In this document: one piece after another, positions 18,390-27,675 of the stretch
Position numbering within the stretch: position 1 is the stretch's first letter
Layout: each line of letters opens with the position of its first letter
Assembly (NCBI RefSeq): GCF_014648515.1
Contig: NZ_BMRG01000002.1
Location: 381,522-431,530 of the forward strand
Reading direction: 5' to 3'
Source: Saccharothrix coeruleofusca
Lineage (GTDB): Bacteria; Actinomycetota; Actinomycetes; Mycobacteriales; Pseudonocardiaceae
Length of the DNA stretch: 50,009 nucleotides
Translations under genes and position numbers: made by a program
Notes under the pieces: model-generated
The model's database searches: none
What the model saw: only the letters and a program-made list of their open reading frames with translations
Told to the model about the DNA's origin: nothing

Positions 18390-18977
18390 TCAGCGCGGGG
18401 TGAGCGGCACCCGGTCGCTGCGCACCCACTTGAACACCGCGGGCCACGGACCGTAGCCGGCGGCCACGTTCAGGTGAGCGCCGCCCGCGATGACGTCCAG
18501 CTCCACCCGCAGCGCCGCCGCCAGCTCCCTGGCCTGCTCCAGCGTGCAGTACGGGTCGTCCTGGCCCACCACCAGCCGCGTGTCGCCCGCCGCCGCGCGG
18601 ACCGCCGCCGGGTCCAGCGGGCAGTCCAGGAAGTCCGCGATCAGCGGTTCGCCGGTGAAGTGCGGGCTGGGCGGGGCCACCAGCAGCACCCGGTCCACCC
18701 GCAGCGCCGGGTCCGGGTCGGCGGCCGCGTGGTGCAGCCACAGCAGGCTGCCCAGCGAATGCGCCGCGACCACCCGTTCGGATGAAGGGGGTGCGGCGGC
18801 CAGGTGCCCGCGCAGCTCCGCCAGCCACACGTCCAGCTCCGGCGCGTCGGGCGAGCTGAACTCCGGCAGGTCGACCTGGGCCCCGTGCCGCGCCAGCTCG
18901 CCCGCCAGCCAGTTCTGCCAGTGGGTGGGCCCCGACCCGGTCAGGCCGTGCAGGAGCAGGACGTGCGGCAGCGACAA
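18390..18977 (-). CDS. RBBP9/YdeN-family alpha/beta-hydrolase
   Basis: A 195-residue serine hydrolase. It has a G-L-x-G-S-G-P-x-H-W-Q-N-W-L N-terminal signature, nucleophile Ser in A-H-S-L-G-S near residue 73, and a His near the C-terminus in G-G-A-H-L-N. Family members are small intracellular esterases of unclear substrate. The start is TTG 18977, only 4 bp after the clpX stop, so it is likely coupled to clpX. Confidence 0.85.
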   Translation of the reverse strand: MSLPHVLLLHGLTGSGPTHWQNWLAGELARHGAQVDLPEFSSPDAPELDVWLAELRGHLAAAPPSSERVVAAHSLGSLLWLHHAAADPDPALRVDRVLLVAPPSPHFTGEPLIADFLDCPLDPAAVRAAAGDTRLVVGQDDPYCTLEQARELAAALRVELDVIAGGAHLNVAAGYGPWPAVFKWVRSDRVPLTPR

Positions 18978-18981
18978 CGCC

Positions 18982-20262
18982 CTACGCCGACTTCTCGCGC
19001 CGCTCCCGGCGGCTGGGCTGGCGGGCCACGATGGTCGGGTTCACGTTCTCCTTGACCGTCTGCTCGGTGATGACGACCTTGGCCACGTCCGAGCGGCTGG
19101 GGATGTCGTACATCACCGGCAGCAGGACTTCCTCCATGATCGCCCGCAGGCCGCGCGCGCCGGTGCCGCGCAGGATCGCCTGGTCGGCGACGGCCTCCAT
19201 CGCGGTCCGGGTGAACTCCAGCTCCACGCCGTCCATCTCGAACAGCTTCTGGTACTGCTTGACCAGCGCGTTCTTCGGCTCGGTGAGGATGCGGACCAGG
19301 GAGTCCTTGTCCAGGTTCGTGACGCTGGCCACCATCGGCAGTCGGCCGATGAACTCCGGGATGAGGCCGAACTTGATCAGGTCCTCGGGCATCGACTCGG
19401 CGAAGTAGTCCGCCGCGTCCACCTCGGCCTTGGTGCGCACCTCGGCGCCGAAGCCGAGGCCGCGCTTGCCCACGCGGTCCTGGATGATCTTCTCCAGACC
19501 GGCGAACGCGCCCGCCACGATGAACAGCACGTTCGTCGTGTCGATCTGGATGAACTCCTGGTGGGGGTGCTTGCGCCCGCCCTGCGGGGGCACCGAGGCG
19601 GTGGTCCCCTCCAGGATCTTCAGCAGCGCCTGCTGCACGCCCTCGCCCGAGACGTCGCGCGTGATCGACGGGTTTTCACTCTTCCGGGCGATCTTGTCGA
19701 CCTCGTCGATGTAGATGATCCCGGTCTCGGCCCGCTTGACGTCGTAGTCCGCCGCCTGGATGAGCTTGAGCAGGATGTTCTCGACGTCCTCGCCCACGTA
19801 GCCCGCCTCGGTCAGCGCCGTGGCGTCGGCGATGGCGAACGGCACGTTGAGCATCTTGGCCAGCGTCTGGGCCAGGTAGGTCTTGCCGCAGCCGGTCGGG
19901 CCGAGCATGAGGATGTTCGACTTGGCCAGCTCCACGCCGTCGTCGCGGCCCTCACGCCCGCGGTCACCGGCCTGGATGCGCTTGTAGTGGTTGTAGACCG
20001 CCACCGAGAGAGTCCGCTTGGCCTCGTTCTGGCCGATCACGTACTGGTCGAGGAAGTCGTGGATCTCGGCGGGCTTGGGCAGCTCGTCGAGCTTGACGTC
20101 GCCCGCCTCCGCGAGTTCTTCCTCGATGATCTCGTTGCAGAGGTCGATGCACTCATCGCAGATGTAGACACCGGGGCCGGCGATGAGTTTTTTCACCTGC
20201 TTCTGGCTCTTGCCGCAGAAAGAGCACTTCAGCAGGTCGCCGCCGTCACCGATACGTGCCAT
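18982..20262 (-). CDS. clpX: ATP-dependent Clp protease ATP-binding subunit ClpX
   Basis: A 426-residue AAA+ unfoldase that recognises substrates and feeds them into ClpP. The N-terminal C4 zinc-binding domain has C13, C16, C35 and C38. Walker A G-P-T-G-C-G-K-T is at 121-128 and Walker B I-Y-I-D-E at 183-187. An IGF/LGF-type loop for docking on ClpP appears as L-G-F-G-A-E. ATG 20262 is chosen because the zinc domain begins there; the open frame upstream is not conserved-looking. Confidence 0.97.
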   Translation of the reverse strand: MARIGDGGDLLKCSFCGKSQKQVKKLIAGPGVYICDECIDLCNEIIEEELAEAGDVKLDELPKPAEIHDFLDQYVIGQNEAKRTLSVAVYNHYKRIQAGDRGREGRDDGVELAKSNILMLGPTGCGKTYLAQTLAKMLNVPFAIADATALTEAGYVGEDVENILLKLIQAADYDVKRAETGIIYIDEVDKIARKSENPSITRDVSGEGVQQALLKILEGTTASVPPQGGRKHPHQEFIQIDTTNVLFIVAGAFAGLEKIIQDRVGKRGLGFGAEVRTKAEVDAADYFAESMPEDLIKFGLIPEFIGRLPMVASVTNLDKDSLVRILTEPKNALVKQYQKLFEMDGVELEFTRTAMEAVADQAILRGTGARGLRAIMEEVLLPVMYDIPSRSDVAKVVITEQTVKENVNPTIVARQPSRRERREKSA

Positions 20263-20465
20263 GACCGCTGACCTCTGTCCCCTCCGGCGCACACCTGGTG
20301 TGCAGCGCCTGACTGCTGGTTCGGCGCGGAGCCCGCTGGGTGCGGGGTCGCGCTGCGTTCCCCTCGACGGTACCTGTCCCACCCGCCTGCGCGGGAGGAC
20401 CAGCGTGCCCCCGACCCGCCGATCCGAGCGGCACCCCGGCCGGCTCGGCGTGTCGGGGGTCCGCG

Positions 20466-21095
20466 TCAGCCCTTGGCCGAGAGCTTCCGGTACGGCAGGA
20501 CGCTGTCCACGATGCCGTAGTCCTTGGCCTCCTCGGCCGTCAGGATCTTGTCGCGCTCGATGTCGTCGCGAACCTGCTCCGGCGAGCGGCTGGTGTGCCG
20601 CGCCAGGGTGGTCTCCAGCAGCCTGCGCACCCGCTGGATCTCGTTGGACTGGATCTCCAGGTCGGAGACCTGCCCGTAGACGCCCTCGGTGGCGGGCTGG
20701 TGGATCAGCACCCGCGAGTTGGGCAGCGCGTGCCGCTTGCCCGGCGTGCCCGCCGCCAGCAGCACCGCCGCCGCCGAGGCCGCCTGGCCCAGGCAGTAGG
20801 TCTGGATGTCCGGGCGGACGAACTGCATGGTGTCGTAGATGGCCATCAGCGAGGTGAACGAGCCACCCGGCGAGTTGATGTACATCAGGATGTCGCGGTC
20901 GGGGTCCTCCGACTCCAGCACGAGCAGCTGGGCCATCACGTCGTTGGCCGACGCGTCGTCCACCTGCACGCCGAGGAAGATGATGCGCTCCTCGAACAGC
21001 TTGTTGTACGGGTTGGACTCCTTGATGCCGTAGCTGGTGCGCTCAACGAACGACGGGAGCACGTACCGGGACTGCGGCGCGTGGAACTGGCTCAC
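20466..21095 (-). CDS. clpP2: ATP-dependent Clp protease proteolytic subunit ClpP2
   Basis: A 209-residue ClpP subunit, second of a pair. Catalytic residues are S107 (G-Q-A-A-S-A-A-A), H132 (L-I-H-Q-P) and an Asp near 182 (E-R-D-K-I). In actinobacteria ClpP1 and ClpP2 form mixed double rings that work with ClpX or ClpC1. GTG start. It lies 29 bp downstream of clpP1 in the same operon. Confidence 0.96.
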   Translation of the reverse strand: MSQFHAPQSRYVLPSFVERTSYGIKESNPYNKLFEERIIFLGVQVDDASANDVMAQLLVLESEDPDRDILMYINSPGGSFTSLMAIYDTMQFVRPDIQTYCLGQAASAAAVLLAAGTPGKRHALPNSRVLIHQPATEGVYGQVSDLEIQSNEIQRVRRLLETTLARHTSRSPEQVRDDIERDKILTAEEAKDYGIVDSVLPYRKLSAKG

Positions 21096-21124
21096 TGTGG
21101 TTCTCCTGGTCCTGTGCTCGCCGG

Positions 21125-21733
21125 TCAGTTGGAGTTCGCCTGGCTGGCGCGGCTGATCACCTTGTCCACGAAGCCGTACTCCAGGGCTTCCTGGGCGGTG
21201 AACCAGCGGTCGCGGTCGGAGTCGGCGATGATGCGCTCCACCGGCTGACCGGTGTGCTCGGCGATCAGCTCGGCCATCTCCCGCTTGGTCCGGGAGAGCA
21301 TGTCGGCCTGGATCGCGATGTCGGCCGCGGTACCGCCCACGCCCGCGGACGGCTGGTGCATCAGGATGCGCGCGTGCGGCAGCGCGTGCCGCTTGCCGGG
21401 AGCGCCCGCGGAGAGCAGGAACTGCCCCATCGAGGCGGCCAGGCCCATCGCGTAGGTGGCCACGTCCGGCTCGATGAGCTGCATCGTGTCGTAGATCGCC
21501 ATGCCCGCGGTCACCGATCCACCGGGCGAGTTGATGTAGAGGGTGATGTCCTTCTCGGGGTCCTCGGCCGCGAGCAGGAGCAGCTGGGCGGTGATCTGGT
21601 TGGCGATGCCCTCTTCGACCTGCGACCCCAGCACGATGATCCGCTCGCGGAGCAGGCGCTCGTAGACCGAGTCGTTGAGGTTCATCCCCGTGGCCGACCG
21701 CATCTCGGGCGTCGGGAAGGAGTGCTGCGTCAC
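21125..21733 (-). CDS. clpP1: ATP-dependent Clp protease proteolytic subunit ClpP1
   Basis: A 202-residue ClpP subunit, first of the pair after tig. The triad is S101 (G-L-A-A-S-M-G-Q-F), H126 (L-M-H-Q-P) and D175 (D-S-D-R-D-R). GTG start at 21733. The tig-clpP1-clpP2-clpX order matches the M. tuberculosis Rv2462c-Rv2457c region, where clpP1P2 is essential. Confidence 0.96.
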   Translation of the reverse strand: MTQHSFPTPEMRSATGMNLNDSVYERLLRERIIVLGSQVEEGIANQITAQLLLLAAEDPEKDITLYINSPGGSVTAGMAIYDTMQLIEPDVATYAMGLAASMGQFLLSAGAPGKRHALPHARILMHQPSAGVGGTAADIAIQADMLSRTKREMAELIAEHTGQPVERIIADSDRDRWFTAQEALEYGFVDKVISRASQANSN

Positions 21734-21787
21734 GTCTGCCTGCCTAACTTTGCCGAAAAGAGTCTCGTAGCAACGACCTTAACGAAG

Positions 21788-21819
21788 GCGGGCGGCGTCG
21801 CCTTCCCGACACCGCCCGC
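21788..21819 (-). terminator. Hairpin between tig and clpP1
   Basis: GCGGGCGG (21788-21795) pairs with CCGCCCGC (21812-21819), with partly paired inner bases. It lies just past the tig stop and has no U-run, so it may be an attenuator or partial terminator separating tig from clpP1P2. Confidence 0.5.
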
Positions 21820-21833
21820 GTTCGCTCAGGGCT

Positions 21834-23210
21834 TCACTCCCCGGCCGGGGATTCCGCGGGGGTTCCCGCGGCGGTCTCCTCAGTGGACTTCGCCTCGCCG
21901 AACAGCTCGTCCAGGTCGAGGGCGTTGCCCGCGGCGTCGGTGACGGTGGCCTGGCGGACCACGGAGGCCAGCGCCTTGCCCCGGCGCACGTCGGCGAAGA
22001 TGGCGCCGAGCTGGCCGGACTGCTGGGCCCGCTTGACGTACTCGTCGGGGCTGACGCCGAAGCGCTGCGCCTGGTAGATGATGCGCTCGGTCAGCTCGGC
22101 GTCGGAGACCGACAGCTGCTCGGCGTCGGCGATGGCGTCGAGCACCAGCTGCGTCTTCACGGCCTGCTCGGCCGCTTCGCGCACCTCGGTGTCGAACTGC
22201 TCCTTGGTCTGGCCCTGCTCGGCCAGCCACTCGGCGAAGCGCGCCTCGTCGTGGTCGAAGGCGTGCACGGCGTCGTGCTCGCGGGCCTCGATCTCGCCCT
22301 TGACCACGGCTTCGGGCAGCGGCACCTCGACGCTGGCCAGCAGCGCCTCCAGCACCTTGTCGCGGGCCTGGACGCCCTGCTGCATCTTCTTGACCCGGCC
22401 AAGGCGCACCCGCAGGTCGTCCTTGAGCTCGTCGAGGGTGTCGAACTCGCTGGCCAGCTGGGCGAACTCGTCGTCCAGCTCGGGCAGCTGGCGCTCCTTG
22501 ACGCTGTTGACCACGACGGAGACCTCGGCCTCGCGGCCCGCGTGCTCGCCCGCCACCAGCGTGGTGGTGAAGGTCTTGGTCTCGCCCTCGGCGGCGCCGA
22601 TCAGGGCGTCGTCGATGCCCTCGACGAGCTGGCCGGAGCCGATCTCGTAGGACAGGCCGGTGGTCTTGGCCTCCTCGACCTCCTCGCCGTCCACGGTCGC
22701 CGAGAGGTCGACCACGACGAAGTCGCCCTGCTGGGCGGGCCGCTGGACGCCGGTCAGCGTGCCGAAGCGGGCGCGCAGCTCGTCGAGCTGGGTGGCCACG
22801 TCCTCGTCGGTGACCTCCTGGTCGTCGACGGTGACCGACAGCTCGCCGAAGGCGGGCACGGTGATCTCGGGGCGGACGTCGACCTCGGCGGTGAAGGCCA
22901 GCGACTCGCCGTCCTCGATCTTGGTCACCTCGAAGTCCGGCCGGCCCAGGGTGCGCAGCTCACCGGAGTTGACGGCCTCCAGGTACTTGGCCGGGATGGC
23001 CTCCTGGACGACCTCGTCCAGGACCGGCGCGCGGCCGATGCGGCTCTCCAGCACGCGGGCGGGGGCCTTGCCGGGGCGGAAGCCGGGGATGCGGACCTGC
23101 TTGGCCAGCTTGCGGTAGGCGCGGTCGAAGTCCGACTTGAGCTCGTCGAACGGCACCTCGACGTTGATCCGGACCCGCGTCGGGCTCAGGTGCTCGACGG
23201 TGCTCTTCAA
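21834..23210 (-). CDS. tig: Trigger factor
   Basis: A 458-residue ribosome-associated chaperone and peptidyl-prolyl isomerase. The N-terminal ribosome-binding domain has the G-F-R-P-G-K-A-P signature near residue 44; an FKBP-type PPIase domain (about 150-245) and helical C-terminal arms follow. TTG 23210 is chosen: it has GGAG upstream and gives the family-typical start K-S-T-V-E-x-L-S-P-T-R-V. A longer ATG frame at 23258 would add a non-conserved leader. Confidence 0.95.
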   Translation of the reverse strand: MKSTVEHLSPTRVRINVEVPFDELKSDFDRAYRKLAKQVRIPGFRPGKAPARVLESRIGRAPVLDEVVQEAIPAKYLEAVNSGELRTLGRPDFEVTKIEDGESLAFTAEVDVRPEITVPAFGELSVTVDDQEVTDEDVATQLDELRARFGTLTGVQRPAQQGDFVVVDLSATVDGEEVEEAKTTGLSYEIGSGQLVEGIDDALIGAAEGETKTFTTTLVAGEHAGREAEVSVVVNSVKERQLPELDDEFAQLASEFDTLDELKDDLRVRLGRVKKMQQGVQARDKVLEALLASVEVPLPEAVVKGEIEAREHDAVHAFDHDEARFAEWLAEQGQTKEQFDTEVREAAEQAVKTQLVLDAIADAEQLSVSDAELTERIIYQAQRFGVSPDEYVKRAQQSGQLGAIFADVRRGKALASVVRQATVTDAAGNALDLDELFGEAKSTEETAAGTPAESPAGE

Positions 23211-24231
23211 CGTGGTCTCCTCGTAACGGGCAGGACGTGCGGAACATCCCGAGAACACCTGGACTGGCGTCGGGATTCCGCCCGAGTCTAGGCGAGGCCG
23301 GACTCCGAGGGGGGCCGACCCCCGACTGGGGCCGCCCGGCGCCCGGCCCGCGGCGCGGCGGTAGCGCTGCGTGAATACCCGGCGAATAACCTCGAGTCAC
23401 CCAGGACGCCATATCCGGAGTTGTTTCGACACCCGATGGAATTACCGGCGGGATCGTGAGAGCGATTCCACGGAGATGGTTCACTCGTCCAAGCCCCACC
23501 CCTTCGGAACGGGCACACCCCGGTGGATGCCTCCCGTGCCATCGGAAGGCCCTATGACCACAGGTCACGACGGCGGGTCGACGCGCGTCGCGGCCTCGGC
23601 GTCGAGGACGGACAGGCTCACCGGACCGGCTGCCACAGCCTCTGCCGGACGGAACAGAACCGCCTATCGGCGGCAGCCCGCCAGCATCACCCGGATGTCG
23701 CAACAGCGATTGACCTTCGGCAACCACAGCCGGTCGACAACTAGCCCAAAGGAGTGACCAAGGGCCGTTCGGAGCAACCAGGGGTGGAAAGTTTTCACTT
23801 GTCGAGATGACTCCACTCGCCGTAGCCCATTAGTGCGAGCTTCAGGTAACGTAACGCCCGGACCCGCACGCCCGGAGGTCCACTCAATTAAATAGTCGCC
23901 GGACGTTCTGGGGGGTCAGCAGCGGACGCAGCCGGCGACGAAGAGCCAGACGATGTCATCGAGCTCTTTAACCACCTACCAGAAAAGGTGCCGATGACCC
24001 GATGAGATCAATTCCGCCGCTGCCGAACGAACCAGCACGACCACCGGTGGAGACCCTTACGGGGGACCTCGCCCACCGAGCCCCGCCCCACGCGGTAGCA
24101 CGGCGATGTTGACGGCCTCCTGACCGCGCGCCCGCAGGACGCGCACGACCAGGCCCGACCGCCGCCACGCACCCGGCCCACGACGCCCCGCGCCCGTGGC
24201 CCACCCTCTTCACGCACCGTTGGGGAGTTCC
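23211..24231. other. About 1 kb without a convincing gene, upstream of both tig and a LysR gene
   Basis: The sequence is visibly less GC-rich than its neighbours between about 23380 and 24130. The only frames (plus 23371-23757; minus 23288-23542) have poor codon bias and no recognisable domain. It must contain the tig promoter at its left end and the LysR promoter at its right end. It may be a decayed gene or hold an untranslated RNA; I found no tRNA or repeat in it. Confidence 0.5.
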
Positions 24232-25137
24232 ATGGAAACACGTCAACTCCTGGCGTTCACGACTGTGGTCCAGACGGGCAGTTTCACCAAGGCAGCCGCC
24301 ACCCTGAACTGCTCGCAACCGACCATCACCACGCGGATCAAAGCCCTTGAGGAAACTCTCGGAGTGCCTTTGTTCCGCCGCCTTCCGCGCGGCATCCAGA
24401 TGACCTCCGCCGGGGTCGAGCTGCTGCCTTTCGCGCGAAACATCATCACGCTCACCGACAAGGCGAGAAAAGCCATCACGATGAACGGCGAACCGCACGG
24501 CAAGCTGGTCATCGGCAGCGCCCAGAGCCTCACCGACTACAGGCTGTTACCGCTGATCGAGTACATGTGCTGGCGCTACCCGAGCGTCCAGATCTCGCTG
24601 CACTCCGGCAACACCAGGACCAACCTGGCCGAGGTGGGCGAGGGACGGCTGGACTGCGCGTTCTTCATCGGCCCGATCGAGGCCCACGAAGGGCTGGAGA
24701 CGACCGTGCTGTGCCAGGAGCCGCTGGTCGTGGTCGCCGGGCCGACCCACGCGCTGACCCGCCGCCCGGTGATCACCGAGCAGGACCTGCGCGGCAGCAC
24801 GCTCATCCGGGCCGAGAACGGCGCCAGCTACTACGAGCAGTTCGAGCAGGCGCTCGGGCTGCGGGAGGCCGAGTCCCGGTCACCGGTGCTGGCGCTGGAC
24901 TCGCTCGACGCCGCCAAGCGGGCGGTGGCATCGGGCCTGGGGATCTCACTGGTCCCGGAGGTGACCGTCGCCGCGGAACTCGCCGACGGCAGGCTGCGCC
25001 GACTGCCGTGGGCCCCGCCGTTCCGGGTCTGCACCCAGTTCGCGTGGCGCCGGGACAACTCGGCCAACCCGTCGGTCACGGCCCTGGTGTCGGCCGCGGC
25101 ACAGGTGGTCAGCGAGCAGGTGGCCGCCCACCCGTGA
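24232..25137 (+). CDS. LysR-family transcriptional regulator
   Basis: A 301-residue LysR-type regulator. The N-terminal winged helix-turn-helix (residues 1-60) has F-T-K-A-A-A-T-L-N-C-S-Q-P-T. A periplasmic-binding-protein-like effector domain follows (about 90-290). ATG 24232 has GGGGAG 6 nt upstream and matches the usual M-E-x-R-Q-L-L start; the frame continues further but without an N-terminal domain. No divergent partner is adjacent, so its target is unknown. Confidence 0.92.
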   Translation: METRQLLAFTTVVQTGSFTKAAATLNCSQPTITTRIKALEETLGVPLFRRLPRGIQMTSAGVELLPFARNIITLTDKARKAITMNGEPHGKLVIGSAQSLTDYRLLPLIEYMCWRYPSVQISLHSGNTRTNLAEVGEGRLDCAFFIGPIEAHEGLETTVLCQEPLVVVAGPTHALTRRPVITEQDLRGSTLIRAENGASYYEQFEQALGLREAESRSPVLALDSLDAAKRAVASGLGISLVPEVTVAAELADGRLRRLPWAPPFRVCTQFAWRRDNSANPSVTALVSAAAQVVSEQVAAHP

Positions 25138-25188
25138 CCCTGTGGAGCCGTTCTTGAGCCGCGGGGTGCTCAAGAACGGCCACAGGGT
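25137..25188 (+). terminator. Strong terminator after the LysR gene
   Basis: Starting at the last base of the LysR stop codon, the arm 25137-25159 pairs with 25168-25188 across an 8-base loop: about 21 paired bases with a single unpaired A. GTTCTTGAGC and GCTCAAGAAC are the loop-proximal arms. There is no long U-tract, as usual in high-GC actinobacteria. Confidence 0.85.
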
Positions 25189-25221
25189 TGGCGGGGCCGC
25201 GTCGCGGGTACCGCAGGCGGT

Positions 25222-25473
25222 ATGACCGTTGCGGCCGAGGACCTGCGAAAACTGCTCACCTCCGACCTGCCCGACCCGACGCTGGTGCTCGTGGAGGGCA
25301 GGGTCGAGGTGGTCAAGGTCGACGACCTGGACACCGATGCCCTCCGCGGCGCGCTGCTGCTGACGTCGCGGGACGAACTGCTCGCCAGGGGCGTCCGCGA
25401 GGACGCCGACGACCGGCAGCTCCAGGAGCACGCCGCCGCGATCTCCACGGTCGTCGACCTGCAGGGCGGCTGA
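25222..25473 (+). CDS. Small hypothetical protein (83 aa)
   Basis: An 83-residue acidic protein from ATG 25222. Its sequence is well-formed (alternating charged and hydrophobic residues, V-L-V-E-G-R-V-E-V-V-K-V-D-D-L), with predicted beta strands then a helix. I do not recognise it. Codon bias is good; the ribosome site is weak. It ends 2 bp before a convergent small ORF on the other strand. Confidence 0.6.
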   Translation: MTVAAEDLRKLLTSDLPDPTLVLVEGRVEVVKVDDLDTDALRGALLLTSRDELLARGVREDADDRQLQEHAAAISTVVDLQGG

Positions 25474-25475
25474 CC

Positions 25476-25619
25476 CTACTCGTCGTCCTCCACGAGGTCG
25501 GGCTCCTCGGCCTCCACCCCGAACCCCTCCGCGGGCTCGGGCCCGCCCGGTCCGGGGTCGGCGGCGGCGATGCGGTCCTCGCGGAACCTCGGATCGGGTT
25601 CGAACGGCGCTGTCGTCAT
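25476..25619 (-). CDS. Small acidic protein (47 aa), candidate
   Basis: A 47-codon frame starting MTTAPFEPDPRFRED and ending in E-P-D-L-V-E-D-D-E. It is extremely acidic and Pro/Gly-rich with normal codon use. It lies 31 bp downstream of the TetR gene on the same strand and is convergent with the 83-residue gene. No clear ribosome site. It may be a real, disordered small protein. Confidence 0.5.
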   Translation of the reverse strand: MTTAPFEPDPRFREDRIAAADPGPGGPEPAEGFGVEAEEPDLVEDDE

Positions 25620-25650
25620 GCCACGCGGGTACCCCGCGCCACCCGCCGTG

Positions 25651-26238
25651 TCACCCGTTCGACTCCCCGCTCCCGTCCGCGCCGAGTTCCGCGCGCAGCG
25701 TCTCGAAGGTGTCGCGGACGATGTCGCGGAGGTAGCGGTCGTCGTCGTCCAGCCACTCGGCCATGGAGACGCCGAGCAGCGTCACGCACGTCTCGGCCAG
25801 CAGGGTGGCGCGGGTGGCGTCGAGGCCGCGAGCCAGGAAACCCTCCCGGATCGCGTCGGACACGGCCGCGCGCTTGCGCAGTTCGCGCTCGCGCAGCCCT
25901 TCGTCGCAGCGGACCAGCTCGCGGCGCTGGCGCAGCACCTCCTTGCGCTCCTCGAAGTAGGTGTCCGCCATGAGCCGCAGGCTCTCCCGGACCACCGCCA
26001 GCGGGGCGGCGGAGGCGGGCACCCGCGCCATCAGCTCCGTGACGATCGCGGCCACCCCGGCGTCTTCGGCGAAGAGCACCTCGCGCTTGTCGGCGAAGTG
26101 CCGGAAGAACGTGCGGGTGGTCAGACCCGCCCGAGCGGTGATCTCGGGCACGGTCGTCGCGGCGAACCCCCGCTCCGAGATGAGCTCGAAGGCCGCCCGC
26201 TGGAGGCGTTCGCGCGCGTCCGGTCGCCATCTCCCCAC
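25651..26238 (-). CDS. TetR-family transcriptional regulator
   Basis: A 195-residue repressor-type protein. The N-terminal helix-turn-helix (residues 8-55) contains G-F-A-A-T-T-V-P-E-I-T-A-R-A-G-L followed by T-F-F-R-H-F-A-D-K-R-E. A helical ligand/dimer domain follows. GTG 26238. It is divergent from the saccharopine-dehydrogenase-like gene, and the shared 99-bp gap carries two matching palindromes, so it very probably controls that gene and itself. Confidence 0.92.
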   Translation of the reverse strand: MGRWRPDARERLQRAAFELISERGFAATTVPEITARAGLTTRTFFRHFADKREVLFAEDAGVAAIVTELMARVPASAAPLAVVRESLRLMADTYFEERKEVLRQRRELVRCDEGLRERELRKRAAVSDAIREGFLARGLDATRATLLAETCVTLLGVSMAEWLDDDDRYLRDIVRDTFETLRAELGADGSGESNG

Positions 26239-26254
26239 CCCACCAGCCTATGCG

Positions 26255-26302
26255 ATGACACGCGATGTCATGGCACTGTACGGTGATGACATTGCGTGTC
26301 GT
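26255..26302. promoter_or_regulatory. Twin TetR operators
   Basis: ATGACA-CGCGA-TGTCAT (26255-26271) is a perfect 17-bp inverted repeat. ATGACA-TTGCG-TGTCGT (26286-26302) is the same site with one mismatch. The centres are 31 bp apart, about three helical turns, on the same face of the DNA. They lie between the divergent TetR and target genes. Confidence 0.8.
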
Positions 26303-26337
26303 CACTGTGGCGGCAGCGGAGCGAGAGTGGAACTGCC

Positions 26338-27408
26338 ATGACCGAGGTGTGGATTCTGGGCGGCACGGGCCGCAGCGGGCGCGCGATCGCGGCCGAGCTG
26401 AGGAAGCGCGGCATCCGGCCGGTGCTGGTCGGCCGGGACGCGGACCGCCTGGCCGCCGCAGCCGAGGGGGACCGCGTGGTCGTGGCGGCGTCGGTCGACG
26501 AGATGGCGGCCGAGATCAGCAGGCAGCGCCCCGCCGTCGTGGTCAACACGGTCGGCCCGTTCAGCACGACGGCGGCACCGCTGGCGCGGGCGTGCCTGCC
26601 CGCGAGCCACTACCTCGACCTGGCCAACGACCTGGCCTCCTTCTCCACGACGCTCGCCCTCGACGAGGCCGCCGCCACGGCGGGCCGCACGATCGTGACC
26701 GGCGCCGGGTTCGGCGTGACCGCGACCGAGAGCGTGGTCGTGAAGCTGTGCGAGGGACGCCCGACGCCCGAGCAGGTGCGGGTGGACATGATCCCCTCGC
26801 TCGCGATGAAGGAAGGCGTCGTCGGGGAAGCGCTGGCAGGCACCTTCGTCGAGGGGATTCCCGGCGTTGAGGGCGGCGGCCGGTACCAGGGCCGCCGGTA
26901 CCGGGACGGGCGACTGGCCCCGGCACGGCTGGGGGACGAGCCGACCCGCTTCGTGCTCCCCGACGGAGCGACGGTCACCACCTCCGCCATGCCACTGGGC
27001 GAACTGGTCGCCGCTCAACGCGCCAGCGGCGCACCCGACGTGCTCGCCGCGTCCAGCGAAGTCCCGTCATCTCCGGTGGCGCGGACGATCATGCGACTGG
27101 CCATGTCGCTGCTGGCGATCGGGCCCGTGCGGACCCTCGCCAAGCGGCAACTGGCCGCGGTGAAGATCAAGGCCAGGCCACAGCCCCGCGAGTACTCGTG
27201 GGGTCACGCCGTAGTCCGATGGGCGGACGGCACGGAACGCGAGGGCTGGCTGCGCGTCGGCGAGGCCCAGGCGTGGACCGGCGTGGTGCCCGCCGAAGTG
27301 GTCCACCGCCTGCTGACGGGCCAGGGGAAGCCGGGTTTCCACACCCCGGCGGCGCTGTTCGGCAGCTCGCTGGCCGAGGCGTGCGGCGGCGAGTACTTCA
27401 TCGCCTGA
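26338..27408 (+). CDS. Saccharopine dehydrogenase-like NAD(P)-binding oxidoreductase
   Basis: A 356-residue protein with an N-terminal Rossmann motif G-G-T-G-R-S-G-R at residues 8-15 and a V-V-N-T-V-G-P-F segment typical of the saccharopine dehydrogenase-like/trans-acting enoyl reductase superfamily. The substrate is unknown. ATG 26338 is used; the frame extends to 26296, but that start would sit inside the second operator. Likely induced when the divergent TetR protein releases its operators. Confidence 0.87.
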   Translation: MTEVWILGGTGRSGRAIAAELRKRGIRPVLVGRDADRLAAAAEGDRVVVAASVDEMAAEISRQRPAVVVNTVGPFSTTAAPLARACLPASHYLDLANDLASFSTTLALDEAAATAGRTIVTGAGFGVTATESVVVKLCEGRPTPEQVRVDMIPSLAMKEGVVGEALAGTFVEGIPGVEGGGRYQGRRYRDGRLAPARLGDEPTRFVLPDGATVTTSAMPLGELVAAQRASGAPDVLAASSEVPSSPVARTIMRLAMSLLAIGPVRTLAKRQLAAVKIKARPQPREYSWGHAVVRWADGTEREGWLRVGEAQAWTGVVPAEVVHRLLTGQGKPGFHTPAALFGSSLAEACGGEYFIA

Positions 27409-27433
27409 GCCACCGGTGACCGCCGAGCTGAGT

Positions 27434-27463
27434 GGGCCTACCGGCGTTTCCGCTGGTAGGCCC
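27434..27463. terminator. Convergent terminator hairpin
   Basis: GGGCCTACC (27434-27442) pairs with GGTAGGCCC (27455-27463), extended by GCG/CGC. It lies between the end of the plus-strand oxidoreductase gene and the 3' end of minus-strand tRNA-Pro, and can serve both. Confidence 0.7.
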
Positions 27464-27470
27464 CGCCCAG

Positions 27471-27544
27471 TCGGGGCGACAGGATTTGAACCTGCGACCC
27501 CCCGCTCCCAAAGCGGGTGCGCTACCAAACTGCGCCACGCCCCG
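27471..27544 (-). tRNA. tRNA-Pro (anticodon TGG)
   Basis: A 74-nt tRNA on the minus strand. The acceptor CGGGGCG pairs with CGCCCCG and the discriminator is A. Anticodon loop CTTTGGG has anticodon TGG, and the T-arm GCAGG-TTCAAAT-CCTGT is complete. No CCA is encoded. It is divergent from tRNA-Gly 60 bp away. Confidence 0.96.
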
Positions 27545-27604
27545 GTCCTTACCACCTTAGCGTGACACGCTAAGCTGTTTCCGCACCCACCCCGTGGGTG
27601 CGAT

Positions 27605-27675
27605 GCGGGTGTAGCTCAATGGTAGAGCCCCAGCCTTCCAAGCTGGTCATGCGGGTTCGATTCCCGTCACCCGCT
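27605..27675 (+). tRNA. tRNA-Gly (anticodon TCC)
   Basis: A 71-nt tRNA. The acceptor GCGGGTG pairs with CACCCGC and the discriminator is T. The D-arm carries AGCTCAATGGTAGAGC, the anticodon loop is CTTCCAA and the T-arm GCGGG-TTCGATT-CCCGT. The lower-GC accessory segment begins directly at its 3' end, the usual position for integration by mobile elements. Confidence 0.96.

Noticed and set aside
23371-23757. 128-codon frame in the tig-LysR gap
   Set aside because: Composition (Ser/Thr/Arg/His-rich) and codon use unlike local genes, no ribosome site, no domain.
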